DNA of 64,000 bases. Origin: CBDFHF01 sp965247565 (GTDB lineage: Bacteria > Pseudomonadota > Gammaproteobacteria > Methylococcales > Methylomonadaceae). Made by a program: the position numbers and the translations under genes. This document shows positions 17,428 through 26,322 of this stretch, in pieces. The DNA lies in assembly GCA_965247565.1 (NCBI GenBank), contig CBDFHF010000003.1, positions 1,674,001-1,738,000 of the forward strand, given 5' to 3'. Each line of letters opens with the position of its first letter. The first letter of the stretch is position 1. Under the pieces are notes generated by a model, which searched no databases, was not told the origin of the DNA, and was given only the letters and a program-made list of their open reading frames with translations.

Positions 17428-18415
17428 GTCTGTCTCGTAGTAACTGTAAAAATTGTTCTGAAAATTTGGCATCTGGTTGCGCCGTGACCGGTACAGTCCA
17501 GTGATGGGCACCGGCAAATGCGGTACATTTAACAGCGTCTTTTTCGGTCATTAGCACCGGTTTATTATCGCTGAATTCAATATCTTTCGGCTGATATTGA
17601 TAATGATCGGGAAACGCATGGTTTACAGAGTTTATCTTGGTTGCCGCCAGTAAGTTAAAAAATCGATCGGGATTGCCTATGCCCGCCAAGGCATGACAGT
17701 CGACGCCAGCAAACTCGTGTAATGGTTTTTTCTGATTGGTGCGCAGGTTGATGGCTGTGTCACCGATGATTTGCATTGAAAATTCATTTGGCTCAGTCGC
17801 TTGGCCATTTACAACTACAAAATCAACCGTTTGTAATCTATCAATTGGCTCTCGCAAAGGTCCTGCCGGTAAGCAATAGCCATTGCCAAACCGCCGTTCG
17901 CCATCCACCACGGCGATTTCAATGTCCCGCTGCAAAGCATAATGCTGCAAGCCATCATCAGACAAAATAACATCGCAATCGGATTGGCCCAGCAGTAGTT
18001 TTCCGGCATCAACTCGAAATGGGCCGACTACTACAGGGCAAGCAGTGTGCTTAGCAATTAATAAAGCTTCATCGCCAACAATCTCGGCTTTGCTTAGCTC
18101 GGAAACAGCCTGAGGGTAATGTTTCGTTTGCCCGCCATAGCCGCGACTAATGATACCGGGTTTATACCCAGCAGTTTTCAGAAGTTGGGCTAAATAAATT
18201 ACTAAAGGCGTTTTGCCGGTGCCACCTACGGTAATATTGCCTACAACAATCACTGGTACGGCCAGTTTGTGGCGTTTTTTAATGCCGATTTGGTACAGAA
18301 ATTTACGAAATTTAACGATATCTGCAAATAAAAACCCTAGTGGCATCAACCAAGTGCCAATGAACGGATCCTTATACCAGACGTCCAACAGCCAACGGCT
18401 TAGAGATTTTTTCAT
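17417..18415 (-). CDS. lpxK: tetraacyldisaccharide 4'-kinase
   Basis: LpxK phosphorylates the 4'-position of the lipid A precursor at the inner membrane. The 332-residue protein has an N-terminal membrane-associated helix (DPFIGTWLMPLGFLF) and the P-loop VGNITVGGTGKTPLV near residue 56, followed by ISRGYGG, GDEALLIA and VILSDDGLQHYAL, all typical of the family. It overlaps exbD by four bases upstream and the trm112-like gene by 11 bases downstream. The surrounding operon is devoted to outer-membrane biogenesis. Confidence 0.95.
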   Translation of the reverse strand: MKKSLSRWLLDVWYKDPFIGTWLMPLGFLFADIVKFRKFLYQIGIKKRHKLAVPVIVVGNITVGGTGKTPLVIYLAQLLKTAGYKPGIISRGYGGQTKHYPQAVSELSKAEIVGDEALLIAKHTACPVVVGPFRVDAGKLLLGQSDCDVILSDDGLQHYALQRDIEIAVVDGERRFGNGYCLPAGPLREPIDRLQTVDFVVVNGQATEPNEFSMQIIGDTAINLRTNQKKPLHEFAGVDCHALAGIGNPDRFFNLLAATKINSVNHAFPDHYQYQPKDIEFSDNKPVLMTEKDAVKCTAFAGAHHWTVPVTAQPDAKFSEQFLQLLRDRHVR

Positions 18416-18849
18416 TTCTCAGTCTTAGGTTGCTGGGCTGAGAAGCTTATGTGTGTAAACCCTACCTGTCCAGCCACATCCAAGGCTCTAATTACAAATT
18501 GATGGGGTGTTTTAGCATCAGCATTTATCACAAAAGGGATCTCAGTCGACTGCCTAGCCAGTTTAGCAAGCTCCTGTTTTAAAGTTTCTGCTTGTTGATT
18601 AACCAATTCGTGCGGCAGTTTATCTTCACCTTCCAGGTAATAAATACCATCGGCGCTAATGGTTAAGTTAACCATTTTGGGCGCGGTTTCGGGGGCTTCG
18701 CCGTCAGCTCCGGGCAAATTGATTTTAACTTGTGCAGGTCGATTAAACGTTGTGGAAACCATGAAAAAAAGCAATAACACGAATAATACATCAATCATCG
18801 AAACTAATGATATGTCGACTTTTTCCCTTTTTTTACGTTGAAATTTCAT
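18412..18849 (-). CDS. exbD: ExbD/TolR family biopolymer transport protein
   Basis: The 145-residue protein is a typical ExbD/TolR: a short cytoplasmic start, one membrane helix (about residues 13-33) carrying the essential aspartate Asp20 in SLVSMIDVLFVLLLFFM, and a periplasmic domain to the end. With ExbB it uses the proton gradient to energise a TonB-type or Tol-type partner; none is encoded here. In the conserved exbB-exbD-lpxK order it has been suggested to help lipid A or envelope transport, but that is not shown by sequence. Its start shares one base with the exbB stop. Confidence 0.92.
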   Translation of the reverse strand: MKFQRKKREKVDISLVSMIDVLFVLLLFFMVSTTFNRPAQVKINLPGADGEAPETAPKMVNLTISADGIYYLEGEDKLPHELVNQQAETLKQELAKLARQSTEIPFVINADAKTPHQFVIRALDVAGQVGFTHISFSAQQPKTEK

Positions 18850-19463
18850 TACGATTCCTCGCGCTCTCCCTGCAAAATTTCTACCAGCTTTAACGCTTCC
18901 TCTTCCATATCGACAACATAATCATCAACCAATCTTTCAAAAAAACGGTGGAATATCAGGCTGGGAATCGCAACGGTTAACCCGCCCGCTGTGGTAATAA
19001 GCGCAGTAGAAATGCCACCGGAAAGTACTGTGGGATCTCCAGCACCATGTTCCATAATGGCAGAAAATACCTGGATAATGCCAAATACGGTACCTAACAA
19101 ACCTAATAACGGAGTCACTGCGGCAATAGTTCCTAACGTATTGAGAAAGCGTTCTAAATTATGGGCTACTTTACGACCAGCCTCTTCAATACATTCTTTC
19201 ATTACCACACGTCCGTGCCGCCGATTAGCCAGACCGGCTGCTAGAATAGAACCAAGTGGTGAACTGGTTTTTAAGCGTCGCACTGTTGTATCATCCAGCT
19301 TATTTTCCCTGAGCAAGGTCCAGACTTGCGCGACCAACTCTGGAGGTAAGATTTTATTTTTTTGCAAAGTCCAGAATCGTTCGGCAATGATGGCGACCGC
19401 TAGAATAGAGCAAAAAATGATGGGCCACATCATCAAGCCACCGCTTTTAATTATTTCAAACAC
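18849..19463 (-). CDS. exbB: MotA/TolQ/ExbB proton channel family protein
   Basis: The 204-residue inner-membrane protein has three helices: about residues 10-27, then 110-135 and 150-175, with the channel segments TLGTIAAVTPLLGLLGTVFG and STALITTAGGLTVAIP, both hallmarks of the family. It forms the proton channel with ExbD. It is the first gene of the minus-strand exbB-exbD-lpxK-trm112-kdsB operon; the 140 bases between it and the MFS gene should contain the promoter. TolQ is the alternative name, but the position next to lpxK favours the ExbB-like paralogue. Confidence 0.92.
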   Translation of the reverse strand: MFEIIKSGGLMMWPIIFCSILAVAIIAERFWTLQKNKILPPELVAQVWTLLRENKLDDTTVRRLKTSSPLGSILAAGLANRRHGRVVMKECIEEAGRKVAHNLERFLNTLGTIAAVTPLLGLLGTVFGIIQVFSAIMEHGAGDPTVLSGGISTALITTAGGLTVAIPSLIFHRFFERLVDDYVVDMEEEALKLVEILQGEREES

Positions 19464-19605
19464 GTAATTTCCTATAGAGTTTCAAAAGCTTAACAGTTTA
19501 TTTTTGTTGTGACTATTCACTAGAAGTTCGAGAGTCACGCCAGTTGGAAAGTAATAGAAGAAAAAACTTCCACAACCTCATCTGGTTAAATAGCTAAGTT
19601 TAATT

Positions 19606-20769
19606 TTAACCTAAATGCATGGTTTTTTGGGTATTTTCCAGACCTACCCAAGCATAGGCGATAATCAGCGCTAGCGCACAACAAAAAGCGCCAATTACGT
19701 AAACGATTTCAGATCCTAGCGATTGCCAATAATAGCCGCTATATAAACTGCCCAACATGCCGCCCAAACCAAAGCTTACGCTGGTATACAATGCTTGGCC
19801 TTTACCTTGATGGTGATCACCGAAATAATCATGAACTAAGTGCATGGCTGTCACATGCGCACTGCCAAAAGTAGCCGCATGCAATAACTGGGCAGCCATT
19901 AAAATGACCAAAGAATCAGCATATCTCGCAATCAATAACCAGCGGATAATTGCCAACACGATACTTGCTAACAAGATGCGTCGGAGAGAAACACTCTTAA
20001 GCAGTCGGCCCATAAACAAAAATAGAATAATTTCTGCAAAGACAGCCAATCCCCATAGCAAGCCGGTTATTTGTGCGGAGTAATGATACTGTTTAAGGTA
20101 AATCGAATAAAACACATAATAAGGTCCATGGGCAATTTGCAACAACATATTTACCATTAAAAAAGCCAAAACTTCCGGTTTTTTGATGATTTGCATGATG
20201 CCAACTTTATGTGATTTGTGCCGACTTAATCTTGCATCGGTTGTTGTTAAGGTAATCAGCCAGTTGAAGGTTAATAAACCGGTAATCACCGCCGGTAAAG
20301 TTAAAATTGAATGATACTCTAATAATCGACCGATGCCGAGCACCGCAAAAATAAAACCCACGGAACCCCATAAACGCACGCGGCTGTAGCGATGCGTATT
20401 TTTTTGTAAATGAAATAAGGTTGCTGCTTCAAATTGTGGCAGCACAGCATTCCAGAAAAAACTAAAGGCAACAGTTAACGTTGCTACCCATAAATAGCCG
20501 TGAACATATAAAAAACCACCAAAAGTGAATGCGGCAAGAAAAGAAGTCGTTCGTATTATGCGTAGATTTTTCCCAGTATGATCGGCGAGCCAACCCCATA
20601 AGTTGGGAGAAATAATTTTGGTGCTGACCAGTAAGGCAGTTAATTGACCAATTTGAAGCGCATTAAAGCCACTCTCTTTCAGATAAAGGCTCCAATACGG
20701 TAAAAAACCGCCTAAAGCGGCAAAGTAAAAAAAATAGAATCCAGATAAACGCCAGTAGGGAATGGGCAT
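19606..20769 (-). CDS. MFS transporter of the HcaT/LacY-like (MFS_1_like) group
   Basis: The 387-residue protein has twelve predicted membrane helices and begins IPYWRLSGFYFFYFAALGGF, the start typical of the MFS_1_like group that includes E. coli HcaT. The loop motif between helices 2 and 3, GWLADHTGKN, is the MFS G-x-L-A-D signature. Substrates in this group are small organic acids or sugars, but nothing here defines one. It is transcribed alone. Annotation pipelines often name this group 3-phenylpropionate transporter, which I would not adopt without evidence. Confidence 0.82.
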   Translation of the reverse strand: MPIPYWRLSGFYFFYFAALGGFLPYWSLYLKESGFNALQIGQLTALLVSTKIISPNLWGWLADHTGKNLRIIRTTSFLAAFTFGGFLYVHGYLWVATLTVAFSFFWNAVLPQFEAATLFHLQKNTHRYSRVRLWGSVGFIFAVLGIGRLLEYHSILTLPAVITGLLTFNWLITLTTTDARLSRHKSHKVGIMQIIKKPEVLAFLMVNMLLQIAHGPYYVFYSIYLKQYHYSAQITGLLWGLAVFAEIILFLFMGRLLKSVSLRRILLASIVLAIIRWLLIARYADSLVILMAAQLLHAATFGSAHVTAMHLVHDYFGDHHQGKGQALYTSVSFGLGGMLGSLYSGYYWQSLGSEIVYVIGAFCCALALIIAYAWVGLENTQKTMHLG

Positions 20770-20910
20770 GAAAATTCGTGAATATGTTCTCAGCTAGCAA
20801 AGTGATGCGGGTTTTAATGCAGAGTGGTTTTTGTAGCAGCTGATGTAAAATCGGCAGACAGATTTTACCTTAAATTTTTGAGCCTGAGTCAGAACCTAAT
20901 GCTCGGTTTT

Positions 20911-20947
20911 ATCCCCCTCTGCATTACTAACCTGGGTCGAGGGGGAT
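20911..20947. terminator. hairpin between the small periplasmic protein gene and the MFS gene
   Basis: ATCCCCCTC (20911-20919) and GAGGGGGAT (20939-20947) make a perfect 9-bp stem with a 19-base loop, 53 bases behind the stop of the small periplasmic protein gene. The stem is strong, but there is no T-tract on the minus strand (AAAACC follows). It could be a terminator or a transcript-stabilising hairpin. Confidence 0.4.
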
Positions 20948-20999
20948 ACAAATATCTGTCCGGGAACTTAAAAATAATCTTCGCGGCAGAGGGTTAATT

Positions 21000-21350
21000 C
21001 TACAATGACTTATAGAGATCTAGTGCTTTGTTCAATTCAACAGCTGACTTTTCGCTGTTGCCTTTTCTGGCTTCTACTTGGCCTTGAATAACGCTATCGT
21101 TTGCTTGTTTAACAACGCCCGTCTCAAAATTAGGGATTGATTCATAAGAGGCACGGGCAGCTTTTAAATGCAATTGTGCTGAAGCAAAGTCGCTTTTCTT
21201 GACCTCAGTCAACGCTTTTTCGACATGAGCGATGGTCTCTTTAATGCTTGATGTCGCAGCATTTGCCGCTTCCTCAGCAAACACGCTGCTGGCGGTCCCT
21301 AGCGAAAGTGCCATGAAGAAGGTTACTGCTGCTTTTTTTAAAATGTTCAT
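21000..21350 (-). CDS. small periplasmic helical protein, unknown function
   Basis: From the ATG at 21350 the product has 116 residues: a clear signal peptide (hydrophobic stretch VTFFMALSLGTASSVFA, cleavage after FA-EE), then an all-helical mature domain of about 90 residues rich in Ala, Lys and Glu. The helices look like a TPR-like pair (HVEKALTEVKKSDFASAQLH and AVELNKALDLYKSL). It resembles small periplasmic proteins of unknown function in related genomes, including SmbP-like ones, but lacks their histidine repeats. The longer frame to 21452 overlaps rlmA and is unlikely. The ribosome site is poor. Confidence 0.7.
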   Translation of the reverse strand: MNILKKAAVTFFMALSLGTASSVFAEEAANAATSSIKETIAHVEKALTEVKKSDFASAQLHLKAARASYESIPNFETGVVKQANDSVIQGQVEARKGNSEKSAVELNKALDLYKSL

Positions 21351-21426
21351 AATGTTTAATTTTTTATGATGATTTCCAGAAACGCCTGAAAATATAAGCT
21401 GAAAAGCAAGTGCCCTTCGGCTGTCA

Positions 21427-22278
21427 TCATAGCGGATTAACTGTTTGAGCATACGACAATTTTTGCGATAGCGTCAGGACAAAATCTGTTTCTATGTTGA
21501 GTTCGTAAGCTTCTTCGATGGCTTGTTGAGCTTCGGCACTAGCTCGCCATGCAAACGGTGTCATTTGTAGTAATGCTAGACGTTGTTGACTACTCGGGGT
21601 AATGGCAGAACGAAGTCGCTGCGCTTTTAATCGCTTAAAACCAGACGGCAAGTTAGCCTCAGGGGCATGTTCTTTAACTTGGGCATAAATAAATCTTTTC
21701 AGTTGCCATAAATGGCGCTGACCTGGTGTGACGGTGAGCAGTAAACCGGACGGTTTCAGTACGCGTCTGATTTCATCATCATTTGAAGGGGCGAATATCC
21801 GTAAAAGCACATCAAAATAATTGTCCTCATAGGGTAGACGATTGGCGCTAGCAACAGCAAAATGAGCTTTTGGCTGACATTTGGCGGCAGCAGCAATAGC
21901 GACTTTAGCGATGTCGACGCCATGTATGGTCAACTCCAATTTATCAGCAAAGTCGCTGGCAATCTGACGACTGTAATAACCCTCACCGCAACCCAGGTCT
22001 AGTAACCGCAATGGTTTATCTTTAGCGGTATTAGTTTCTATCAAAAAAGCTACAGCGTCTGCCATCGCTTGATAATAACCCGCTTCTAAAAATGTACGCC
22101 TAGCTTGCATCATTTCTGAATTATCACCCGGCTCCTTTGAACTTTTGTGTTGGACCGGCAATAAATTTAGATAACCTTGTTTTGCAAGATCAAATTGATG
22201 TCCATTAGCACAAGCATAACCTTTGCCGGACTCTTGCAAATGAAGGGCTGAAGCGCAGACAGGGCAAATATAAGGCAT
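21427..22278 (-). CDS. rlmA: 23S rRNA (guanine-N1)-methyltransferase RlmA
   Basis: RlmA methylates guanine 745 of 23S rRNA. The 283-residue protein has the N-terminal zinc ribbon with CPVC and CANGHQF, the family signature YLNLLPVQHKSSKEPGDN, the SAM-binding motif LLDLGCGEGYYSRQ near residue 90 and LLQMTPFAWRAS towards the end. All these align by eye with E. coli RlmA. It is alone on the minus strand between a small periplasmic protein gene and yfbR. Length is slightly above the E. coli protein (269). Confidence 0.93.
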   Translation of the reverse strand: MPYICPVCASALHLQESGKGYACANGHQFDLAKQGYLNLLPVQHKSSKEPGDNSEMMQARRTFLEAGYYQAMADAVAFLIETNTAKDKPLRLLDLGCGEGYYSRQIASDFADKLELTIHGVDIAKVAIAAAAKCQPKAHFAVASANRLPYEDNYFDVLLRIFAPSNDDEIRRVLKPSGLLLTVTPGQRHLWQLKRFIYAQVKEHAPEANLPSGFKRLKAQRLRSAITPSSQQRLALLQMTPFAWRASAEAQQAIEEAYELNIETDFVLTLSQKLSYAQTVNPL

Positions 22279-22596
22279 TGGACTATAACGCAGCAGGAGG
22301 TGAGATCGGTGAGGTCAAGTTAGTGCCTCTGCGTGCAACTGGTACAGGAATAGTTCGGAGGTAATAAAATGGCTGTGCTTATTGAGAGAGGGTAATATCA
22401 TTTTATGATGCTGGTGATGTGGAACGGCGTAGTTTTGGATCGGTAAAGCGTGTAATTAGTGTGATGGAGTTTATTCGTTTATATTGGTCAGCGCAGAGCT
22501 ACGTGGAAATTGGGCGTACTCAAAATACATTTCTAGAGTTAAAAGTCTAACGCAAAGTTTCAGCTAACGCCAGCACTAAGAGTATATTTAAAATAA
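22279..22596. other. intergenic region with a mini-ORF
   Basis: Between rlmA and yfbR, both on minus, no normal gene is visible. On the plus strand an ideal ribosome site GGAGGT (22357-22362) stands six bases before an ATG at 22369 that opens only eight codons (stop TAA at 22393-22395). This may be a relic of a lost gene. Confidence 0.4.
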
Positions 22597-23196
22597 TCAA
22601 TATGTTTTCATTAGTCCATCAAGAGTTAAACTGCAGCTAGGGACGAAAACCTTCATGAAGAAAATTACTTCTGGTTGATTAGATTGGCTGATAGTCTCGG
22701 CAAGTCTTGCTGCTGCTGTTTCAAATTCCTGGTTTCCGGCTTTTAATTCAAACTGACATTTGAGGTAAGCGGAAATTTTATCCGCAGCTTTAATGATTTT
22801 AATGTGTTCTTCCGGCATTCTGTCTTGATGAATCAGTTCCTTAAAATCTTCTTGCAAATGAACAGGGAGTAAATTCAGTAATTCGATTTCCGCTTGTTTT
22901 TCAATTTGCTTGTAGGCATTGTTAATCTCCAAAGAGTGGTATTTGATAGGAGTAGGTAAGTCGCCAGTAATTACTTCTGAAATATCATGATAGAGGGCGG
23001 CAGTGGCAATGGCATTGGCATCAACCCGACCTTCGAAGTACCGGTTTTTAATCAAAGCCAGCGTATGCGCTATGACGGACACTTCCCAACTATGTTCCAT
23101 CACATTTTCATCATGGGCGTTACGTTTTAGCCCCCAGCGTTTAATCCATCTCAGTTTGGATAAATAGGCATAAAAACTACTCGTTATTTCTGTCAT
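22597..23196 (-). CDS. yfbR: 5'-deoxynucleotidase YfbR-like (HD domain)
   Basis: YfbR removes phosphate from deoxynucleoside 5'-monophosphates. The 199-residue protein aligns along its length with E. coli YfbR: NVMEHSWEVSVIAHTLALIK near residue 30 (first metal His), ALYHDISEVITGDLPTPIKY (the HD pair) near residue 68, and KAADKISAYLKCQFELKAGN near 135, where the second Asp sits. The protein ends FVPSCSLTLD, also as in YfbR. It is monocistronic. Other HD hydrolases are possible but much less likely given the DLPTP motif. Confidence 0.92.
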   Translation of the reverse strand: MTEITSSFYAYLSKLRWIKRWGLKRNAHDENVMEHSWEVSVIAHTLALIKNRYFEGRVDANAIATAALYHDISEVITGDLPTPIKYHSLEINNAYKQIEKQAEIELLNLLPVHLQEDFKELIHQDRMPEEHIKIIKAADKISAYLKCQFELKAGNQEFETAAARLAETISQSNQPEVIFFMKVFVPSCSLTLDGLMKTY

Positions 23197-23329
23197 GGCG
23201 TCCGTAAAAAGTGAAAGTTTTGAAGCGCCAATAGCTTAGCATGGCCGAGCACATTAACGAATGCCGGCATTGGCTCCTTTATAAAGCCGTATAATGCAGA
23301 CCACACTAAACACGACGATTTTCGAAAAC

Positions 23330-24250
23330 ATGACTATTCAGTGGTACCCCGGCCATATGCACAAGGCCAGTAAAGAAATCAAAGAAATCTTGCCAAAGGT
23401 TGATTTGATCATAGAAATTTTGGATGCAAGAATCCCGTTCAGTAGTGAAAACCCCATGATTGGCACATTGCGCGGCGACAAGCCGTGCATTAAAGTGCTC
23501 AGCAAAAGTGATCTGGCCGATCCTGAGCTGACACAACAATGGCAAATTTATCTGGAACAGCAAAAACAGGTGAAAACCTTGGCCTTAAGCATTGATCAGC
23601 CTGAGAAAATGCGCCAAATAATCGATCTTTGCCACAAAATGCTACCGACTAAAGAGACGAGCCACCGCGTTATTCACGCCCTTATCCTGGGCATACCCAA
23701 TGTGGGTAAGTCTACGCTGATTAATGTTTTGGCCGGCAGGCAAATTGCCAAGACGGGTAACGAACCGGCTATTACCAAAACTCAGCAACGTATTGATATT
23801 GGTCAGGGCATAGTCTTATTAGACACACCAGGGATGCTGTGGCCGAATTTAGAAAATAAAAACAGCGGCTACCGCCTAGCAGTAACCGGTGCTATTAAAG
23901 ATACCGCCATACATCATGAAGATATAGCCCAATTTGCCGCAGACTATTTGTTACAGCATTATCCTGAGCTGTTACAGAATCGATTTCAGTTTGAGCACCA
24001 ACCCCAAACCGAGCAGGAGTTATTAGCCATGATCGGTAAAAAACGTGGTTGCTTGAGGTCGGGTGGACATATTGAGATGGACAAAGTCGCCAAAATTTTA
24101 TTGACTGAACTACGCGCTGGTACTTTGGGACGATTTACGCTGGAAACACCTGCAATGATGAAACAAGAGTTAGTCGAATTAACCGTCTTACGCGCTCAAA
24201 AAGAAGCGAAAAAATTAGCCCGCAAAAAGCAATGGAAGGCGACAAAATGA
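23330..24250 (+). CDS. rbgA: ribosome biogenesis GTPase YlqF/RbgA
   Basis: This is a circularly permuted GTPase of the YlqF/YawG family that helps late assembly of the large ribosomal subunit. The order of motifs is G4 (LSKSDLAD, near residue 59), then G1 (GIPNVGKST, near 121), then G3 (DTPG, near 166). The N-terminal IQWYPGHMHKASKEI is diagnostic, which is why I start at ATG 23330 rather than at the in-frame ATG 23294. The C-terminal helical domain (residues 190-290) binds RNA, and the tail is lysine-rich (KKLARKKQWKATK). It is followed by a strong hairpin. Confidence 0.93.
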   Translation: MTIQWYPGHMHKASKEIKEILPKVDLIIEILDARIPFSSENPMIGTLRGDKPCIKVLSKSDLADPELTQQWQIYLEQQKQVKTLALSIDQPEKMRQIIDLCHKMLPTKETSHRVIHALILGIPNVGKSTLINVLAGRQIAKTGNEPAITKTQQRIDIGQGIVLLDTPGMLWPNLENKNSGYRLAVTGAIKDTAIHHEDIAQFAADYLLQHYPELLQNRFQFEHQPQTEQELLAMIGKKRGCLRSGGHIEMDKVAKILLTELRAGTLGRFTLETPAMMKQELVELTVLRAQKEAKKLARKKQWKATK

Positions 24251-24363
24251 GCTATTTCTATATTTTCTGAGAGTTGTTGGAGTTGCCACCTTTTGCCATC
24301 GCTAAACAGCCAGGGCCAATTGAAATTAGCGGTTTATACAGAATGCATTAGCATTGAAAATGT

Positions 24364-24399
24364 CTTGCCCACTTTAATTTTTCATTCAAAGTGGGCAAG
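24364..24399. terminator. strong hairpin between convergent rbgA and secreted protein gene
   Basis: CTTGCCCACTTT (24364-24375) and AAAGTGGGCAAG (24388-24399) make a perfect 12-bp stem with a 12-base loop, placed between two convergent genes. The stem shares the core TTGCCCAC/GTGGGCA with the hairpin at 8979-9002 behind the other DUF11 gene. It probably terminates both transcripts. Confidence 0.65.
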
Positions 24400-24419
24400 A
24401 GTATGTTACTCAATTTCGG

Positions 24420-25952
24420 TTAATTTACAGCAGTATTTTCAGTTTTAGACAGTTTGTAGCTCTTATTTCTTTTACTCCCCGCTTTTACCATTTTGTAAGA
24501 CAGCTTAGCCGAATTCTTTACCGATCCAGGGTTTTTCCGAGTGACTGTAAAGGTAGCGTTTACACTAACGCCTGCTGCCACGGTACGAAAGTTGCACACT
24601 GCTGGCGCTTTGACTGTGCATTTTCCTTGGCTTGAGACAGGCTTCGATACCAATTTTGATTTTTTTGACAACGTGTTGGTAAGTTTTACGTTGGTAGCCG
24701 CAGATGCGGCATTATTGGTAAAAGTGACGGTATAACTGAACGGTTGGCCTGATTGAACTGGATCTGCGGATTCAGTGATGCTTAAAGTAGGTTCGGTGCC
24801 AGATGAGGAACCGCCGCCGTTTCCACCCGTATTGCCGCTAGCGCCCACAAAAGCAGGCATTGTGCCGACAGCTAAGGCGCGTGCCTTAAATATGAGTGGC
24901 CCTTGTGTCGAGTCGGTGAAATTGCTGATCAGGGTTCGGTTACCGGTGGTTGGGTCGATGGCAAAAAGGCCACCCAGATTTACCTTATTATCTTCTCCAT
25001 TGTCTACTACTATAATCCGCCCGCTGCTATCCCACGCTCTGGCAACCACTCGTTCTATAACCGGACCTTGGTTGAGATTGCGGAAGTCACTCAATAAGCT
25101 TGAGTCAATAGCCGGGTTGCCGCTGTTGTACATGCCAACACTTTCATAGAGAGAGGAAGAGAACGTAAAAATTTTATTATCAGCGTCAAGGATGGGTAAG
25201 TTTCTGTTGTTAAAACTGAAATAGGTATAAGAACGTTCGGCTAAATAATCATCCTTTAGCGCTGTGCGCTGACCATAAACCGTATCAAACTGAATTAAAT
25301 TCTGATTTGGGTAGTTGAAGCTATCTCCCCAAAATATTCCACTTCTGCTTATGCCATAAAGCTTTTCGAATTTTGCGCCCTGGCTGGTAATGGTTGCGTC
25401 ACTCAGGGTAAAGCGTTTGCCCGTTGCAGGGTCTATCGAGATGACTTTACCGCTATCTCTTTGCACCAGGATTTTGTTTTCTGGAGTAATTACCATTGTG
25501 TCCGGCTCACCATTCACGAGAGGGCCGGCTGTTATATCACCCAGGTTGCTTACTCGTCGACGCGCGCCAGTGATTGGGCTAATGTGGTGGATTGCATTCT
25601 CTCCTGACGAATACGAAACGGAGGAGTAAATGTAGATTTCTCCGGAAGCTGAAATAACAGGTGTGTTCCAATAGGTTCCGCCACTATCTATAGCAAATTG
25701 CGAGTTAGACTCATCGAATGCTTTGGTCCGGTCAGCGTCGGTAAGCGCACTAAACAAAGTTCTTTTCCCTGTGATTAAATCGACTCTGAATGCGGCATCG
25801 CAATTATTAAAAGAGCTACCATCACACCAATTTCCAATGATTAATGCCTCTTCAGCATGAATGGATGTGCTAACTGAACCCGTTATAGCCAGTATGAACG
25901 ATGGAATTAGGGTTTTTATTGAACGATATTTGATTGAAACAGGTCTTGCCAT
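24420..25952 (-). CDS. secreted protein with propeller-like N-terminus and a DUF11 domain
   Basis: The 510-residue protein starts with a long signal peptide (basic start, hydrophobic residues 15-30, cleavage after IHA-EE). Residues 35-375 hold repeated short segments of the type RVDLITGKRTLFS, ISPITGARRRVSN and AIDPTTGNRTLISN, each ending a blade of a probable beta-propeller. After a Gly/Ser linker (GGNGGGSSSG), residues about 390-510 form a DUF11 immunoglobulin-like domain (EPTLSITESADPVQSGQPF). It is exported, and no catalytic residues are evident. It resembles the protein at 6898-8967 in domain plan but not in blade sequence. The product is probably a surface or matrix protein. Confidence 0.8.
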   Translation of the reverse strand: MARPVSIKYRSIKTLIPSFILAITGSVSTSIHAEEALIIGNWCDGSSFNNCDAAFRVDLITGKRTLFSALTDADRTKAFDESNSQFAIDSGGTYWNTPVISASGEIYIYSSVSYSSGENAIHHISPITGARRRVSNLGDITAGPLVNGEPDTMVITPENKILVQRDSGKVISIDPATGKRFTLSDATITSQGAKFEKLYGISRSGIFWGDSFNYPNQNLIQFDTVYGQRTALKDDYLAERSYTYFSFNNRNLPILDADNKIFTFSSSLYESVGMYNSGNPAIDSSLLSDFRNLNQGPVIERVVARAWDSSGRIIVVDNGEDNKVNLGGLFAIDPTTGNRTLISNFTDSTQGPLIFKARALAVGTMPAFVGASGNTGGNGGGSSSGTEPTLSITESADPVQSGQPFSYTVTFTNNAASAATNVKLTNTLSKKSKLVSKPVSSQGKCTVKAPAVCNFRTVAAGVSVNATFTVTRKNPGSVKNSAKLSYKMVKAGSKRNKSYKLSKTENTAVN

Positions 25953-26322
25953 GATGACTTTCCTTATTAGAATTCTATTTAAGTATTGTTAGATATTGTT
26001 GAATAATTGATTTTTACATACCAAGTATAGCAATGAATGAGTTAGAGGTTGTGCGAAGCGCTTAACACTTCTCAAAAGAATCTCTGGATTGAAAGAGGCG
26101 TGATAGTCTGCAACAGGATGGCTGAGTCAAGATAAAGTGTTGTGGACAACACGAACTTATCGTTGTTGCTCAGAATACTTAAAGCTGAATCTGTCGTTTA
26201 AAGTGGAATTAGCCGGTTATCAATAATGACGGTAAAATGCCGCTCGCGGGTCTTGCCGACAATGCAAGACGAATAACCTAGTGTTATAGTAAACTATTGC
26301 AACCCTAAATAATGGTGCTCCC
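25953..26322. other. divergent promoter region upstream of ubiG
   Basis: The 370 bases between the secreted protein gene (minus) and ubiG (plus) contain no gene. A perfect hairpin GTCTTGC-CGACAAT-GCAAGAC lies at 26250-26270, about 50 bases before the ubiG ATG, and may be part of its leader. Confidence 0.5.

Noticed and set aside
22279..22596. tRNA or small RNA gene in the rlmA/yfbR gap
   Set aside because: No cloverleaf or acceptor/T-arm signature was seen by eye there or in any other gap of the window.
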